Source of the DNA: an uncultured Flavobacteriaceae bacterium
GTDB taxonomy: Bacteria > Bacteroidota > Bacteroidia > Flavobacteriales > Flavobacteriaceae
Length of the DNA: 64,000 bases
Assembly: GCA_938092005.1 (NCBI GenBank)
Contig: CALKOU010000001.1
Location: 1 to 64,000, forward strand
Reading direction: 5' to 3'
Shown: positions 48,003-59,055 of the stretch, piece by piece
How the letters are laid out: every line of letters begins with the position of its first letter
Position numbering within the stretch: the first letter of the stretch is position 1
Notes under the pieces: generated by a model
What the model was told of the DNA's origin: nothing
The model's input: the letters and a program-made list of their open reading frames with translations, nothing else
Databases searched by the model: none
Translations under genes and position numbers: made by a program

Positions 48003-48425
48003 ATGAATTTAGTTGAACGTATTAAAGAACTTATGGATACCCATGAGCTAAGCGCAGCCGCTTTTTCCGATAGAATTGGTGTACAGCGCTCGTCTATTTC
48101 CCACATACTATCGGAGCGTAACAAACCCAGTTTAGACTTTGTATTAAAAATTCTAAACGCCTTCCCTACGGTTTCATCAGACTGGTTGCTCATGGGACAG
48201 CAACAACACGAAACGCTTTTTACCAAAACCGAACCCGCTACTAATCCATCAGCACCAAGCAACGCATCGGTATTAACCCCTTTTAAAAACGAAGCTGCGC
48301 CAAGTGTACAAACAACAGCTAATCAAGTAACAACGGATATGCCTAGCCCATCTAATCGAGATGTAGAGCGTGTAGTGGTGTTTTACACTGATGGAACTTG
48401 TAGTACATACCTCAACAAAAAGTGA
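48003..48425 (+). CDS. XRE-family HTH transcriptional regulator
   Basis: RIKELMDTHELSAAAFSDRIGVQRSSISHILSERNKPSLDFVLKILNAFPTVSSDWLLMG. Confidence 0.88.
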   Translation: MNLVERIKELMDTHELSAAAFSDRIGVQRSSISHILSERNKPSLDFVLKILNAFPTVSSDWLLMGQQQHETLFTKTEPATNPSAPSNASVLTPFKNEAAPSVQTTANQVTTDMPSPSNRDVERVVVFYTDGTCSTYLNKK

Positions 48426-48437
48426 TATTTTTGAAGT

Positions 48438-48815
48438 ATGCGAATGATATCCGTTTTGACCTTATGCCTTTTGGCTGTAGCTTGTTTTAAACCCGAGCGT
48501 AACTGCTCTGATTTTCAGACTGGTTCTTTTGAATTTACATCCCTTATACTTGGTGACACACTAACCACAACATTTATTAGGACAGATAGTATTGAGGTTG
48601 ATTATTACCTCAATCATGTTGATAGCTCAAGTGTACGTTGGCTTAACGACTGTGAGTGCATTGTTAAAAAGTTGCACCCTCTGTCCTATCAAGAATCAAA
48701 AGCGGTTCATATGAAAATATTGAGTACTAAAGGAAACTCCTACACCTTTGAATACAACCTAATTGGAGACACTAAAAACAAACAGCGTGGTCTGGTAACT
48801 AAAATCAGCAATTAA
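48438..48815 (+). CDS. small lipoprotein, hypothetical
   Basis: MRMISVLTLCLLAVACFKPERNC signal/lipobox; stop overlaps the start of the next gene. Confidence 0.6.
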   Translation: MRMISVLTLCLLAVACFKPERNCSDFQTGSFEFTSLILGDTLTTTFIRTDSIEVDYYLNHVDSSSVRWLNDCECIVKKLHPLSYQESKAVHMKILSTKGNSYTFEYNLIGDTKNKQRGLVTKISN

Positions 48816-49588
48816 TGGATTTTTTATTTACTCCAGAGGCACTATCTGCTTTGCTTACGCTAACATTCCTGGAGATTATTCTTGGTATTGATAATATTGT
48901 TTTTATTTCCATTGTTGTCGGGAAACTTCCAGAAGAAAAACGTGTACGAGCCACAAACATTGGTTTAGCACTTGCCTTGGTCCTTCGTGTGGTGTTGTTG
49001 TTTGCCATTACATGGGTTATTTCCATGCAAGACAGCCTATTTTCGATTGACACAGCAAAACTAAGTGCCGAAATTAACGGACAGTCATTGGTGCTGATTG
49101 CCGGTGGCTTGTTTTTACTCTATAAAAGCACCAAAGAGATTCATGAAAAAATTGACCATGCTGGTGAAAAAGATGCAAAAGTGAAAGATAAGGCTGCAAA
49201 CACCATGGGGCGAATCCTGCTTCAAATCATCTTAATAGATGCTGTTTTTTCTGTTGATTCTATTTTGACGGCAGTAGGTATGACCAGTGGTATTACGGGT
49301 GCACTATGGATCATGATTATAGCTGTGGTTGTTTCGATCTTGGCCATGATGCTATTCGCACATCCGGTTACGCGTTTTGTTCACAAACATCCATCACTGC
49401 AAATACTGGCATTATCCTTTCTTATTTTGATTGGGTTTATGCTTATTGCCGAAGGAGCACATTTGGCAGACCTCCGTGTTATGGGGCAGCATGTTGGCAG
49501 CATACCAAAGGGGTATTTATACTTTGCTATTGCCTTTTCGCTTGGTGTAGAATTTTTAAATATGCGTTTTCGTAAAAAGAAGGTCTGA
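48815..49588 (+). CDS. TerC-family integral membrane protein
   Basis: LTFLEIILGIDNIVFISIV, ILIDAVFSVDSILTAVGMT. Confidence 0.92.
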   Translation: MDFLFTPEALSALLTLTFLEIILGIDNIVFISIVVGKLPEEKRVRATNIGLALALVLRVVLLFAITWVISMQDSLFSIDTAKLSAEINGQSLVLIAGGLFLLYKSTKEIHEKIDHAGEKDAKVKDKAANTMGRILLQIILIDAVFSVDSILTAVGMTSGITGALWIMIIAVVVSILAMMLFAHPVTRFVHKHPSLQILALSFLILIGFMLIAEGAHLADLRVMGQHVGSIPKGYLYFAIAFSLGVEFLNMRFRKKKV

Positions 49589-49589
49589 G

Positions 49590-52172
49590 TTATAAGTCTA
49601 GTGTGATTTGCCCTTCATCTTCTTCACTGTTAGGCGATACTTCTTCTGAAACCATCTCAATATCGGTTAGTTCAACCTCAGGTTCTGGAGTGTAAGGCAA
49701 TGGATCATTAGCTATAATGTTTTTTAGCTTTTCTGTCGTTAACTGGTTTCCCATAGCCTTGATGCCTTTCGGGACAATAAAATCTTCAAAAGATAGCTGT
49801 TGGGGCGATTTTGCATCAGCTCCTCTAGGCTTGACAAATTGTAAGGTACAAACAGGACGCCAATCTGTTGACAACCAACTCAATTCAACTTTACTACCTT
49901 CTTTTAAGAAAATTTCTTCCTTATCAGGAGCTTCAATCAAAAAGCGTTTTCCAAAATATTTGTCTTTAGCACCATCATAATATATTGCTGAAAGAGGTTT
50001 CTTTGGCTCCCATTTCTCCAATACAAGCATATCAGGTGGAAAATGCATACTCAAATCAGGAATTAGTGTTTTCACCTTTCCTGATTGGGTAACAATAAGA
50101 ATGCGGTCTTCGCCTTTAAAAGCACCTAACAAACGACCGCGCTCGTCGGCGTTAAGGCGTTGCACGGTTTCATCATACCAAATATCACGTGGTTTTAGTG
50201 TGGATACTCCTTCTTCTTTTAAATCTACACGTTTAATGGCGTATTTAGAAACGGTATTCCCACGTACGCCCCTGCCCTTAACAACCAGGTCTGCAAAGTC
50301 TAAATCCCATTTCAGTTTTTTAATGGCACCACTTTGTCGCAAATGTATGGTCACAATCTCGGCTTCTCCGTTAGGATTTGCTGAAAAATAATGCACTTTA
50401 GACTGCGGGTTGCCATTGGTTAAGTCGTAGGGTTTATCACGAGTAACGCCTGTTACTGCAAACCGCTTGATATACGATGTTCCGCCACGACCGTCTTGAT
50501 AAATCATGTTGTAGATGGTGCGCTTGTCTTTCTTTTTAAAAACCGCTACGTGAATGATGTTCTTGCCCACAAAGGTTTTGCTTTCAACTTTGGTGACTAC
50601 CATCTTACCATCGTTGGTAAACACAATAATATCATCAATATCGGCGCAATCGGTAACGTATTCTTCTTTACGAAGAGAGGTTCCTACAAAACCCTCTTCT
50701 CTGTTAACGTAAAGTTTGGTGTTGCGCATCACAACTTTTCGGGCGTCTACATCTGCAAACACACTCACTTCTGTTTTACGTTCTTTACCTGCTCCATAGG
50801 TTTTCTTTAATCGCTTAAAATAGTCTATGGCAAATTCCACGATATGTGCCAAGTGGTAGCGAACTTGATCCAACTCAGCTTCTAACGCCTCAATTTTTTG
50901 TTGGGCTTTGTCTAGGTCAAATTTTGAAATACGCTTAATGCGAATTTCGGTAAGCCGCATTACATCCTCATCCGTAACAGGGCGCTTCAGGTTGATGGTA
51001 TGCGGTGCCAAACCGCTATGAATGGCAGCGAGTACGCCTTCCCAAGTCTCTACTTCTTCGATATCACGATAAATACGATTCTCTATAAAAATACGTTCTA
51101 GTGATGCAAAATGCCATTGTTCTTCGAGCTCATCTTTCTTAACTTCAAGTTCATCGCGCAAGAGTTCCAAGGTGTGATCGGTTGAACGTCGCAATATCTC
51201 GGACACTCCAATAAAATTGGGCTTATTATCTTCAATAACACAACCCAATGGCGATATGGATGTTTCACAGGCCGTAAATGCAAACAACGCATCAATCGTT
51301 TTATCGGGAGACACATTTGCGGGTAATAGAATTTTAATTTCAACACTTGCCGCTGTGTTGTCTTCAATTTTTTTGATTTTGATTTTCCCTTTTTCGTTGG
51401 CCTTAAGTACGGAATCAATCAAAGATGATGTGGTGGTGGTAAACGGAATTTCGTTGATAACCAACGTTTGCTTGTCTTCTTGAGCTATACGGGCACGCAC
51501 ACGTATTTTTCCACCTCTAAGACCGTCGTTGTAATTGTCAGCATCCATGACACCCCCTGTTGGAAAATCGGGCACGAGTGTAAAGCGTTTGCCTTGCAAG
51601 TGCTTAATAGAAGCATCGATCAACTCGATAAAGTTATGTGGCAGAATTTTAGTAGAAAGACCTACTGCAATTCCTTCGCCCCCTTGCGCCAATAACATGG
51701 GAAACTTTACGGGCAAGTGAATGGGTTCTTTCTTACGACCATCATAGGAAAGTTGCCACTTCGTAACTTTTGGGCTAAAGACAACATCTAAAGCAAATTT
51801 AGAAAGTCGTGCTTCTATGTAACGTGAAGCAGCTGCAGCGTCCCCTGTAAGGATATTCCCCCAGTTCCCCTGCATGTCAATAAGCAAATCTTTTTGGCCT
51901 ATTTGCACCATAGCATCTGCAATAGAAGCATCGCCGTGGGGATGGTACTGCATCGTGTGTCCCACAATGTTAGCCACTTTGTTGTAGCGGCCATCATCTA
52001 AATCTTTCATGGAATGCAGAATACGTCGCTGAACAGGTTTAAACCCATCTTCAATAGCAGGAACAGCGCGCTCCAAAATAACATAGGAAGCATAGTCCAA
52101 AAACCAATCTTTGTACATGCCTGTAACACGTATCAACTGGTCGTCAGCGATATGTTCTTGTTCTTCGTTCAT
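49590..52172 (-). CDS. parC: DNA topoisomerase IV subunit A (GyrA/ParC family)
   Basis: [66 protein letters not shown]. Confidence 0.9.
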   Translation of the reverse strand: MNEEQEHIADDQLIRVTGMYKDWFLDYASYVILERAVPAIEDGFKPVQRRILHSMKDLDDGRYNKVANIVGHTMQYHPHGDASIADAMVQIGQKDLLIDMQGNWGNILTGDAAAASRYIEARLSKFALDVVFSPKVTKWQLSYDGRKKEPIHLPVKFPMLLAQGGEGIAVGLSTKILPHNFIELIDASIKHLQGKRFTLVPDFPTGGVMDADNYNDGLRGGKIRVRARIAQEDKQTLVINEIPFTTTTSSLIDSVLKANEKGKIKIKKIEDNTAASVEIKILLPANVSPDKTIDALFAFTACETSISPLGCVIEDNKPNFIGVSEILRRSTDHTLELLRDELEVKKDELEEQWHFASLERIFIENRIYRDIEEVETWEGVLAAIHSGLAPHTINLKRPVTDEDVMRLTEIRIKRISKFDLDKAQQKIEALEAELDQVRYHLAHIVEFAIDYFKRLKKTYGAGKERKTEVSVFADVDARKVVMRNTKLYVNREEGFVGTSLRKEEYVTDCADIDDIIVFTNDGKMVVTKVESKTFVGKNIIHVAVFKKKDKRTIYNMIYQDGRGGTSYIKRFAVTGVTRDKPYDLTNGNPQSKVHYFSANPNGEAEIVTIHLRQSGAIKKLKWDLDFADLVVKGRGVRGNTVSKYAIKRVDLKEEGVSTLKPRDIWYDETVQRLNADERGRLLGAFKGEDRILIVTQSGKVKTLIPDLSMHFPPDMLVLEKWEPKKPLSAIYYDGAKDKYFGKRFLIEAPDKEEIFLKEGSKVELSWLSTDWRPVCTLQFVKPRGADAKSPQQLSFEDFIVPKGIKAMGNQLTTEKLKNIIANDPLPYTPEPEVELTDIEMVSEEVSPNSEEDEGQITLDL

Positions 52173-54022
52173 GATTCTACTTTGTCTAACTCCACTTTAA
52201 GGTTATCAATAATAAAGGCTTGGCGTTGCGGGGTGTTTTTCCCCATATAAAACGACAACAATTCATCTATGGTCATGTTTTTGTCCAACATTACCGGATC
52301 TAAGCGGATATCATCACCTATAAAATGTTTAAACTCATCTGGTGAAATTTCACCTAGCCCCTTAAAGCGGGTGATTTCTGCTTGTTTGCCCAATGCTTCA
52401 AGTGCCTGTATGCGCTCTTGTTCTGAGTAGCAATAAATCGTTTTCTTTTTGTTCCGCACACGAAATAATGGTGTTTGCAAAATATACAAATGACCGTCTT
52501 TGATGAGTTCTGGAAAAAACTGGAGGAAGAATGTAATAAGTAACAACCGAATGTGCATACCATCAACGTCGGCGTCAGTAGCAATTACGATATTGTTATA
52601 GCGTAAATCTTCCATACTTTCCTCAATGTTGAGGGCGGCCTGCAAAAGATTAAACTCTTCGTTTTCGTAAACGATTTTTTTAGACATGCCATAAGAATTT
52701 AACGGCTTTCCTCTAAGACTAAACACCGCTTGGGTGTTAACATCTCTGGATTTGGTAATGGAACCACTAGCCGAATCTCCCTCGGTAATAAACAAAGTGG
52801 AATCCAAACGACGGTCTTTTTTGATATCACCCAAGTGAATGCGACAATCTCGTAGTTTTTTGTTGTGCAAACTTGCTTTTTTGGCACGCTCACGTGCTAA
52901 TTTACGAATGCCTGACAGTTCTTTACGCTCTTTTTCGGCTTGTAAAATCTTACGTTGCAACGCCTCAGCAGTAGGTGCATTTTTATGCAAGAAATTATCC
53001 AGCTGCTTCCCTATAAAATCGTTGATATAGGTGCGAACAGTAGGTAGGTTTCCACCCATATCGGTTGAGCCTAATTTGGTTTTGGTCTGCGACTCAAACA
53101 CCGGCTCCATAACCTTAATACTAATCGCTGAAATAATAGACTTCCGAATATCAGACGCATCAAATTGCTTGCCGTAGAACTCGCGAATGGTTTTAACCAA
53201 AGCTTCCCGAAAGGCAGCTTGGTGTGTTCCTCCTTGCGTAGTATGCTGTCCGTTTACAAACGAATGGTATTCTTCGTTATACTGGGTTTTACTGTGTGTG
53301 ATGGCCACTTCAATATCATCCCCTTTCAGGTGGATTACTGGATATAAAAAATCTTCGGTATTGTTGTTGTCTTCCAACAGATCTTTAAGCCCGTTTTTGG
53401 AAATAAATTTTTCGCCATTAAAAACAATGGTAAGCCCTGGGTTGAGGTACACATAGTTTTTCAGCATTTTAGCTACGTACTCATGGCGGTAGCGGTATTT
53501 TTTAAAGATGCTATCATCGGGGATAAACGACACTTGCGTACCGTTACGCTTAGAAGATGCTTCTAGCGCAGTGTCTTCTTCAAGCGTACCTTGATGAAAA
53601 CGCGCACGCTTCATTTGCCCGTCACGCACCGAGTAAACTGTAAATTCTCTAGAGAGTGCATTTACCGCTTTGGTACCTACTCCGTTTAGTCCTACTGATT
53701 TTTTAAATGCTCGAGTATCGTATTTACCACCCGTATTCATCTTGGAAACCACATCAACCACCTTGCCTAATGGAATTCCACGGCCGTAGTCCCGAACACC
53801 AACAACGCCATCTTTAATGGTGACCTCAATGGTTTTTCCAGCACCCATCACAAACTCGTCAATGCTGTTGTCTAGCACTTCTTTGAGCAAAATATAAATC
53901 CCATCATCGGGAGAAGAACCGTCGCCGAGCTTCCCGATATACATCCCGGGACGCATACGAATATGCTCTTTCCAATCTAAAGAACGGATATTATCTTCGT
54001 TATACTGCGTGGTTTGTGGCAT
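52169..54022 (-). CDS. parE: DNA topoisomerase IV subunit B (GyrB/ParE family)
   Basis: [59 protein letters not shown]. Confidence 0.92.
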   Translation of the reverse strand: MPQTTQYNEDNIRSLDWKEHIRMRPGMYIGKLGDGSSPDDGIYILLKEVLDNSIDEFVMGAGKTIEVTIKDGVVGVRDYGRGIPLGKVVDVVSKMNTGGKYDTRAFKKSVGLNGVGTKAVNALSREFTVYSVRDGQMKRARFHQGTLEEDTALEASSKRNGTQVSFIPDDSIFKKYRYRHEYVAKMLKNYVYLNPGLTIVFNGEKFISKNGLKDLLEDNNNTEDFLYPVIHLKGDDIEVAITHSKTQYNEEYHSFVNGQHTTQGGTHQAAFREALVKTIREFYGKQFDASDIRKSIISAISIKVMEPVFESQTKTKLGSTDMGGNLPTVRTYINDFIGKQLDNFLHKNAPTAEALQRKILQAEKERKELSGIRKLARERAKKASLHNKKLRDCRIHLGDIKKDRRLDSTLFITEGDSASGSITKSRDVNTQAVFSLRGKPLNSYGMSKKIVYENEEFNLLQAALNIEESMEDLRYNNIVIATDADVDGMHIRLLLITFFLQFFPELIKDGHLYILQTPLFRVRNKKKTIYCYSEQERIQALEALGKQAEITRFKGLGEISPDEFKHFIGDDIRLDPVMLDKNMTIDELLSFYMGKNTPQRQAFIIDNLKVELDKVES

Positions 54023-54291
54023 GAGGGCTAATTTAGAACATCAGCCCCTAAAATTAAAGCCCCCTAAAACAAAGAAATTAACAATTACGAAGGGAAATTG
54101 TTAAAAGACTGATGCCAAAGGCAGTATATGCCTTTTTGGGGAGCTGGAATATTTTGTTAACTTTGTGTTAGACAAACCCAAATTGTTGACGTTAAATACT
54201 TAGCCTAATTCGCTTTTTTTATCTTTTACAGTTTAGGGGTGTTGGATATACGACATTCGTGTATATATAAATTGGCCTTAATTAAATCAAA

Positions 54292-54525
54292 ATGAAAAAA
54301 TGTCCATTATGTCTAAAACAGAAAAGTAAATTTACTAAAGAGCATTTGCCTTTTAAAGCTCTTTATAAAGGATTAGGTGTGAAAGACAATCCTGCAATAA
54401 TTAAAATTTGCCGTTACTGTAATCAGACAAAATCAATATGGGATCAAGAAATTTTAGCCCCCCCCCGCTGGCGCGAGGGTCCTCTCTCGTGCCAAAGAAA
54501 ACTTAATAAAAGACACAAGACATAG
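54292..54525 (+). pseudogene. N-terminal fragment of a Cys-rich HNH-like protein truncated by REP-like repeat
   Basis: MKKCPLCLKQKSKFTKEHLPFKAL...IIKICRYCNQTKSIWDQEI then poly-C and repeat sequence encode the remainder (LAPPRWREGPLSCQRKLNKRHKT). Confidence 0.55.
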
Positions 54526-54580
54526 CCCTGTCTGACGACAGGCAGGCTTGCGCCCGCCTGAACTTCGGGCAGGCCAGCTA
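54458..54580 (+). repeat. REP-like composite repeat (copy B): C9 tract, core hairpin, then two GC-rich hairpins
   Basis: CCCCCCCCCGCTGGCGCGAGGGTCCTCTCTCGTGCCAAAGAAAACTTAATAAAAGACACAAGACATAGCC, then CCTGTC-tgac-GACAGG (54527-54542) and GCCCGCCTGAACTTCGGGCAGGC (54552-54574). Confidence 0.8.
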
Positions 54581-54595
54581 GGGAAATATAAAAAA

Positions 54596-55075
54596 ATGAG
54601 ATTTTTAAAAAATTTAATGTTAGTTGGATTAGTTCTCTCTTTGACTTCATGTGGGATTATCAAACAGCAAAGTGGCTATTTGAAAAACTTGAGAAAGAAT
54701 GTGTATAAAAAAACACTAACATTAAACAAGGATATCAATTTTAAACAAACTAGAGGGATGATAAAAACAGAATATTATGCTTTTGCGGGAAAAGGAGATT
54801 ACAGCCTTGTGTTCGAGAGCGATTCGGGATTTTATTTTTATGCAGCCACTTCAATTTTCAGATGTGAAGACAACGAGGTAGGGGGATTATTCATGACAAA
54901 AGATCATGTTCCAAGTGTGTACTTGTGGACAAGTTTTGTGATTAATGAAGATAAATTCAAAAACAATATAACTGAACCAAAATACGTGTCTCGATTGAAA
55001 AACTTTACAAATGCGAAAAGACCCTTTGTGCATTGGTATTATGAAGTCGAATCTGAAGCGTATACGTTAGAATAA
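54596..55075 (+). CDS. lipoprotein, hypothetical, flanked by REP-like repeats
   Basis: MRFLKNLMLVGLVLSLTSCG lipobox; 159-codon ORF. Confidence 0.6.
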   Translation: MRFLKNLMLVGLVLSLTSCGIIKQQSGYLKNLRKNVYKKTLTLNKDINFKQTRGMIKTEYYAFAGKGDYSLVFESDSGFYFYAATSIFRCEDNEVGGLFMTKDHVPSVYLWTSFVINEDKFKNNITEPKYVSRLKNFTNAKRPFVHWYYEVESEAYTLE

Positions 55076-55091
55076 TATAATCGTTACTGTT

Positions 55092-55180
55092 CCCCCCCTG
55101 TTGGCGCGAGGGTCCTCTCTCGTGCCAAAGAAAACTTAATAAAAGCCACAAGACATAGCCTTGCGCCAGCGAGGGGCTAC
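55092..55180 (+). repeat. REP-like composite repeat (copy C)
   Basis: CCCCCCCTGTTGGCGCGAGGGTCCTCTCTCGTGCCAAAGAAAACTTAATAAAAGCCACAAGACATAGCC, nearly identical to copy B over about 55 nt, ending with inverted GCGCCAGC. Confidence 0.8.
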
Positions 55181-55233
55181 TATTCATATACAAGACCGGT
55201 AGATTACATTCAGCCTTTGGCTATAAATAATCA

Positions 55234-55278
55234 TAAAAAAACACTCCAACTTCATAACCTATGAAAAAGGAGTGTTTT
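55234..55278 (-). terminator. strong hairpin terminator downstream of the 55300-55797 gene
   Basis: AAACACTCC aac TTCATA acc TATGAA aaa GGAGTGTTT, with A-rich + strand side giving a U-tract on the minus transcript. Confidence 0.75.
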
Positions 55279-55299
55279 AGCAATTTATAAATACTGAAT

Positions 55300-55797
55300 C
55301 TATTCCGTCTTAGAGTTTATAGAATACACAAAAAAGCGCACCACTTTACCGTCTTTAATCTCTCCATCAATCATGTGAAGTTCAGAAGTTTCTTCACCGT
55401 CAATGGTTTGGGTCACATTATGACCAGCTATAACCCAATCTGCACCGCTAGGAACAGATTTATAAGGCATACCCCAATACGCGTCCCATTTTGGGTTTGC
55501 AGCAGCAAACCAGCCTTCTAATAATGCGGCTTGCTCTTCTTTTGTTTTAATCTCAGAACCATCAGGTCCCAAAACATAAATGGAGTCTGCGCTAATACTC
55601 ATAATGGTTTCCATATCTTGGTTGTTATGTGCTTCAAGATATTTTAACCAAACGTCCATCACGGCATCAGAACCGGTAACGAATTTCTCACCAGGCATCG
55701 GCTTAAAAAAACCTACACCTTCCACAGCAACATCTCCGGCTGGAGCTGTACAGCCTACTATGGCTACTACTAAGGTTATAAAAAGTACTTTTTTCAT
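55300..55797 (-). CDS. SnoaL/NTF2-like lipoprotein
   Basis: MKKVLFITLVVAIVGC lipobox; DAVMDVWLKYLEAHNNQDMETIMSISADSIYVLGPDG. Confidence 0.7.
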   Translation of the reverse strand: MKKVLFITLVVAIVGCTAPAGDVAVEGVGFFKPMPGEKFVTGSDAVMDVWLKYLEAHNNQDMETIMSISADSIYVLGPDGSEIKTKEEQAALLEGWFAAANPKWDAYWGMPYKSVPSGADWVIAGHNVTQTIDGEETSELHMIDGEIKDGKVVRFFVYSINSKTE

Positions 55798-55897
55798 GAT
55801 TTTGTGCTTTAAAAGTTATTCTTTATAAAATTAGTGAAATTTTATTAAACATTTTTTAATGAGATAGTTGCGTTCCTTTTTTTAATATATTTAACTC

Positions 55898-56368
55898 ATG
55901 AAAATGCCCTATTTACTCGTTTTTTTGGTGTGTTTTGCCTGTACTAATACTCCAAAAATCGATGTTCCGTCCTTATCCTATAAGGAGCTAAAGCCCATGT
56001 TATTTCAAGAAGGAAACAAGACCTATGTCGTTAATTTTTGGGCAACTTGGTGTGCGCCCTGCATTAAGGAACTCCCCTATTTTGAAACCTTAAATGAAAA
56101 ACCAAATATTGAAGTGCTGTTGGTAAGTTTGGATTTTCCACAACACAAGGAAACACGTTTACTACCGTTTATTAAGAAACACTAGTTGCAATCCAAAGTG
56201 GTACACTTAGATGACGTTAACGAAAACACTTGGATTAACGCCATTGATTCCACATGGAGTGGTGCACTTCCTGCAACTATTGTTTACAACAACCAAAAGC
56301 GCAGCTTTTATGAACGCTCTTTTACGCAAAACGAATTAGAAACTCTTGTTAAATCTTTTAATCCCTAA
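55898..56368 (+). pseudogene. TlpA/thioredoxin-like lipoprotein interrupted by an in-frame TAG
   Basis: FWATWCAPCIKELPYF in the first part; TAG at 56183-56185; the same frame continues LQSKVVHLDDVNENTWINAIDSTWSGALPATIVYNNQKRSFYER to 56368. Confidence 0.75.
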
Positions 56369-56371
56369 CAC

Positions 56372-56962
56372 ATGAAAACAATCCTTATACTAATAAGTTC
56401 TCTATTTTTATTTACGCATAATCACGGCTATAAGGTCGGAGATGTTGCCACTGACTTTTCACTTTCTAACACCAAAGGCGAAATGGTTTCCTTAGCGGAT
56501 TATGCAGATGCCAAAGGCTTTATTGTGGTGTTTACGTGCAATACTTGCCCGTATTCGGTTGCTTATGAAGACCGCATCAATGCCTTAGACGCCAAATACA
56601 AGTCTAAAGGCTACCCTGTTATTGCTATCAATCCAAACGATCCAGCAGCAAAAACAGGAGAATCATTAGATGACATGAAAACACGTGCAGCAGAAAAAGG
56701 GTTTACATTTCCGTATCTGCAAGACAAAGGGCAACACATCTATCCAAAATATGGAGCAACACGTACCCCACATGTATTCATCTTAGAAAAACAAGAAAAA
56801 GGGAGCGTGGTGCAGTATATCGGTGCTATTGATGATAGCTCTAGAAATCCAAAAAAAGTCAAACAACGCTATGTGGAAGATGCTGTTGATGCCCTTTTGG
56901 CAGGTCAACAACCTAAAGTAACCACAACCAAAGCTATAGGGTGTTCCATTAAAACCCTCTAG
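56372..56962 (+). CDS. thioredoxin-family (redoxin) secreted protein
   Basis: Signal peptide; GDVATDFSLSNTKG, VFTCNTCPYSVAYEDRINAL, KYGATRTPHVFIL. Confidence 0.88.
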   Translation: MKTILILISSLFLFTHNHGYKVGDVATDFSLSNTKGEMVSLADYADAKGFIVVFTCNTCPYSVAYEDRINALDAKYKSKGYPVIAINPNDPAAKTGESLDDMKTRAAEKGFTFPYLQDKGQHIYPKYGATRTPHVFILEKQEKGSVVQYIGAIDDSSRNPKKVKQRYVEDAVDALLAGQQPKVTTTKAIGCSIKTL

Positions 56963-57022
56963 CCTCTCTTTCATTTTGACAGATAGTTAAAATGTAGTTA
57001 CTTTGTAATAACATTATAAGTT

Positions 57023-57268
57023 ATGAAAACGGCTATTATACAAATTGGTAATTCAAAAGGCTTGCGTCTAAGCAAGACCATTTTGAAGCAGTACAATATT
57101 GTCGACGAGGTGGAACTCATTTTTGAAAAAGGGCAAATTGTGGTTAAGCCTATAAACGTGCCTAGAGCAAACTGGGAAACCGCCTTTGCAGAAATGCGTC
57201 AAAACAGCGATGATGCATTGTTAATTCCAAACGTATTTGAAGAAGAAAATCTGGAGGAATGGAGTTAA
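57023..57268 (+). CDS. MazE/AbrB-type antitoxin
   Basis: MKTAIIQIGNSKGLRLSKTILKQYNIVDEVELIFEKGQIVVKP. Confidence 0.88.
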   Translation: MKTAIIQIGNSKGLRLSKTILKQYNIVDEVELIFEKGQIVVKPINVPRANWETAFAEMRQNSDDALLIPNVFEEENLEEWS

Positions 57269-57582
57269 TCCAATATGCCATTGTTCTTGTCAATCTTGAC
57301 CCTACTGTGGGGAGTGAAATCAAAAAAACAAGACCTTGCGTTGTGATTTCCCCAAACGAGATGAACCAGCACCTGCATAAGGTAGTGCTTGCGCCCATGA
57401 CCACCAATTTAAAAAAATACCCAACACGAGTGCCTGTACTGCATCAGCGCAAAAAAAGCATGATTGCCATAGATCAAATCCGAACGGTGGATAAACGTTG
57501 TATTCTAAAAGTATATCAAAAGTTAACGACTACTGAAATTGATTCCTGCAAGGCGGTTATCAAAGAAGCCTTTGTGGATTAG
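57259..57582 (+). CDS. MazF/PemK-type endoribonuclease toxin
   Basis: YAIVLVNLDPTVGSEIKKTRPCVVISPNEMN...VVLAPMTTN...AIDQIRTVDKRCI. Confidence 0.92.
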   Translation: MELIQYAIVLVNLDPTVGSEIKKTRPCVVISPNEMNQHLHKVVLAPMTTNLKKYPTRVPVLHQRKKSMIAIDQIRTVDKRCILKVYQKLTTTEIDSCKAVIKEAFVD

Positions 57583-57584
57583 AT

Positions 57585-58679
57585 TTACACGTTAAATCGG
57601 AAGTGCATCACATCCCCGTCTTGAACGGTGTAGTCCTTACCTTCCACTCGAGCCTTTCCAGCTTCTTTTGCTTTTTGTTCTGATCCGTAAGCGTCGTAGT
57701 CCGCATACGAAATCACTTCGGCACGAATAAAGCCTTTTTCGAAGTCGGTATGAATGACTCCGGCAGCTTGAGGCGCAGAAGCACCCGCTGGGATAGTCCA
57801 TGCACGAACTTCTTTTTCACCAGCCGTGAAGTATGTTTCAAGATTTAATAGCGTGTAGGCCGCACGAATGAGTTTGGCAGCACCTGGTTCGTCTAAGCCC
57901 AAATCTTCTAAAAAGAGTTGTCGCTCGTCGTAGGTTTCCAATTCGTTAATATCGGCTTCCGTAGCAACAGCAAGAACCAACACCTCGGCACTTTCGTTGG
58001 CTACTGCTTCTTTAACTTGCGTTACATAAGCGTTTCCGCTACTAGCAGCGCTTTCGTCTACGTTACATACATAAAGTACCGGTTTATCAGTAATCAATTG
58101 TAAAGGCCTTACATAAGCCTCACGATCCCCCGCTACTATTTCAATAGCGCGAACAGATGTTGCAGCAGAAAGCCCTTGGTGAAGGGTTTCCAGCACAGTA
58201 AGTTCCTTTTGCGCTTCTTTATCTCCTGTTCGAGCAGCACGTTTTACTTTCTCTAAACGTTTTTCTACTGCTTCAAGGTCTTTTAATTGCAATTCGATAT
58301 CAATGGTTTCCTTATCACGAAGCGGATCAACAGAACCGTCTACATGAACAATATTATCATTATCAAAGCAGCGCAATACGTGAATGATAGCATCCGTTTC
58401 TCTTATATTCGCTAAAAACTGATTGCCAAGCCCTTCTCCTTTACTCGCCCCTTTTACCAATCCTGCTATATCTACAATTTCAACCGTAGCTGGGATTACT
58501 TTTTGAGGATCCACCAATTCTTCTAATCGGTTTAAGCGTGGATCAGGTACATTAACCACCCCAATATTGGGTTCTATGGTACAGAAGGGAAAGTTTGCGC
58601 TTTGTGCTTTGGCACTAGACAAACAATTAAATAAGGTTGATTTTCCTACGTTGGGTAGGCCTACAATACCGGCTTTCAT
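57585..58679 (-). CDS. ychF: redox-regulated ATPase YchF
   Basis: [42 protein letters not shown]-terminal TGS-like [19 protein letters not shown]. Confidence 0.95.
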   Translation of the reverse strand: MKAGIVGLPNVGKSTLFNCLSSAKAQSANFPFCTIEPNIGVVNVPDPRLNRLEELVDPQKVIPATVEIVDIAGLVKGASKGEGLGNQFLANIRETDAIIHVLRCFDNDNIVHVDGSVDPLRDKETIDIELQLKDLEAVEKRLEKVKRAARTGDKEAQKELTVLETLHQGLSAATSVRAIEIVAGDREAYVRPLQLITDKPVLYVCNVDESAASSGNAYVTQVKEAVANESAEVLVLAVATEADINELETYDERQLFLEDLGLDEPGAAKLIRAAYTLLNLETYFTAGEKEVRAWTIPAGASAPQAAGVIHTDFEKGFIRAEVISYADYDAYGSEQKAKEAGKARVEGKDYTVQDGDVMHFRFNV

Positions 58680-59029
58680 GCGTCAGGGTGCATAAACTGT
58701 TGCTTGCCCAAAAGTACGGCTTCTGTTTCCTCGTGATCTTCGTCTGGTATACAGCAATCTACTGGACAAACTGCGGCACATTGAGGCTCGTCATGAAACC
58801 CTTTGCATTCGGTACATTTGTCTGGAACAATAAAATATACTTCGTCTGAAATGGGCTCCTGCATAGCATCAGCGTCTACCGCTTTTCCATTTGGAAGTAC
58901 AACATCCCCGTTCAGTGAGGTACCGTCTGCGTATTTCCAATCAAAAGCACCTTCGTAAATAGCCGTGTTTGGACATTCCGGTTCACAAGCACCACAATTA
59001 ATACATTCATCAGTTATGATAATAGCCAT
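58676..59029 (-). CDS. 4Fe-4S dicluster ferredoxin
   Basis: [17 protein letters not shown] and [22 protein letters not shown]. Confidence 0.93.
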   Translation of the reverse strand: MAIIITDECINCGACEPECPNTAIYEGAFDWKYADGTSLNGDVVLPNGKAVDADAMQEPISDEVYFIVPDKCTECKGFHDEPQCAAVCPVDCCIPDEDHEETEAVLLGKQQFMHPDA

Positions 59030-59039
59030 AGCATTTTTT

Positions 59040-59055
59040 TAACTTTGCAAAAGTA
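59040..59055. promoter_or_regulatory. abutting divergent -7 elements: TAACTTTG (+) and TACTTTTG (-)
   Basis: + strand TAACTTTG 59040-59047; minus TACTTTTG at 59048-59055 with minus-strand TTTG (59076-59079) 20 nt upstream. Confidence 0.55.

Noticed and set aside
54118-54136. AAAGGCA-gtata-TGCCTTT hairpin upstream of parE start
   Set aside because: Short, with only a five-T run downstream; lies where no clear transcript ends, so not called as a terminator.
54246-54266. ATATAC...GTATAT inverted repeat before the HNH-like fragment
   Set aside because: Six AT-rich base pairs only; expected by chance in AT-rich DNA.
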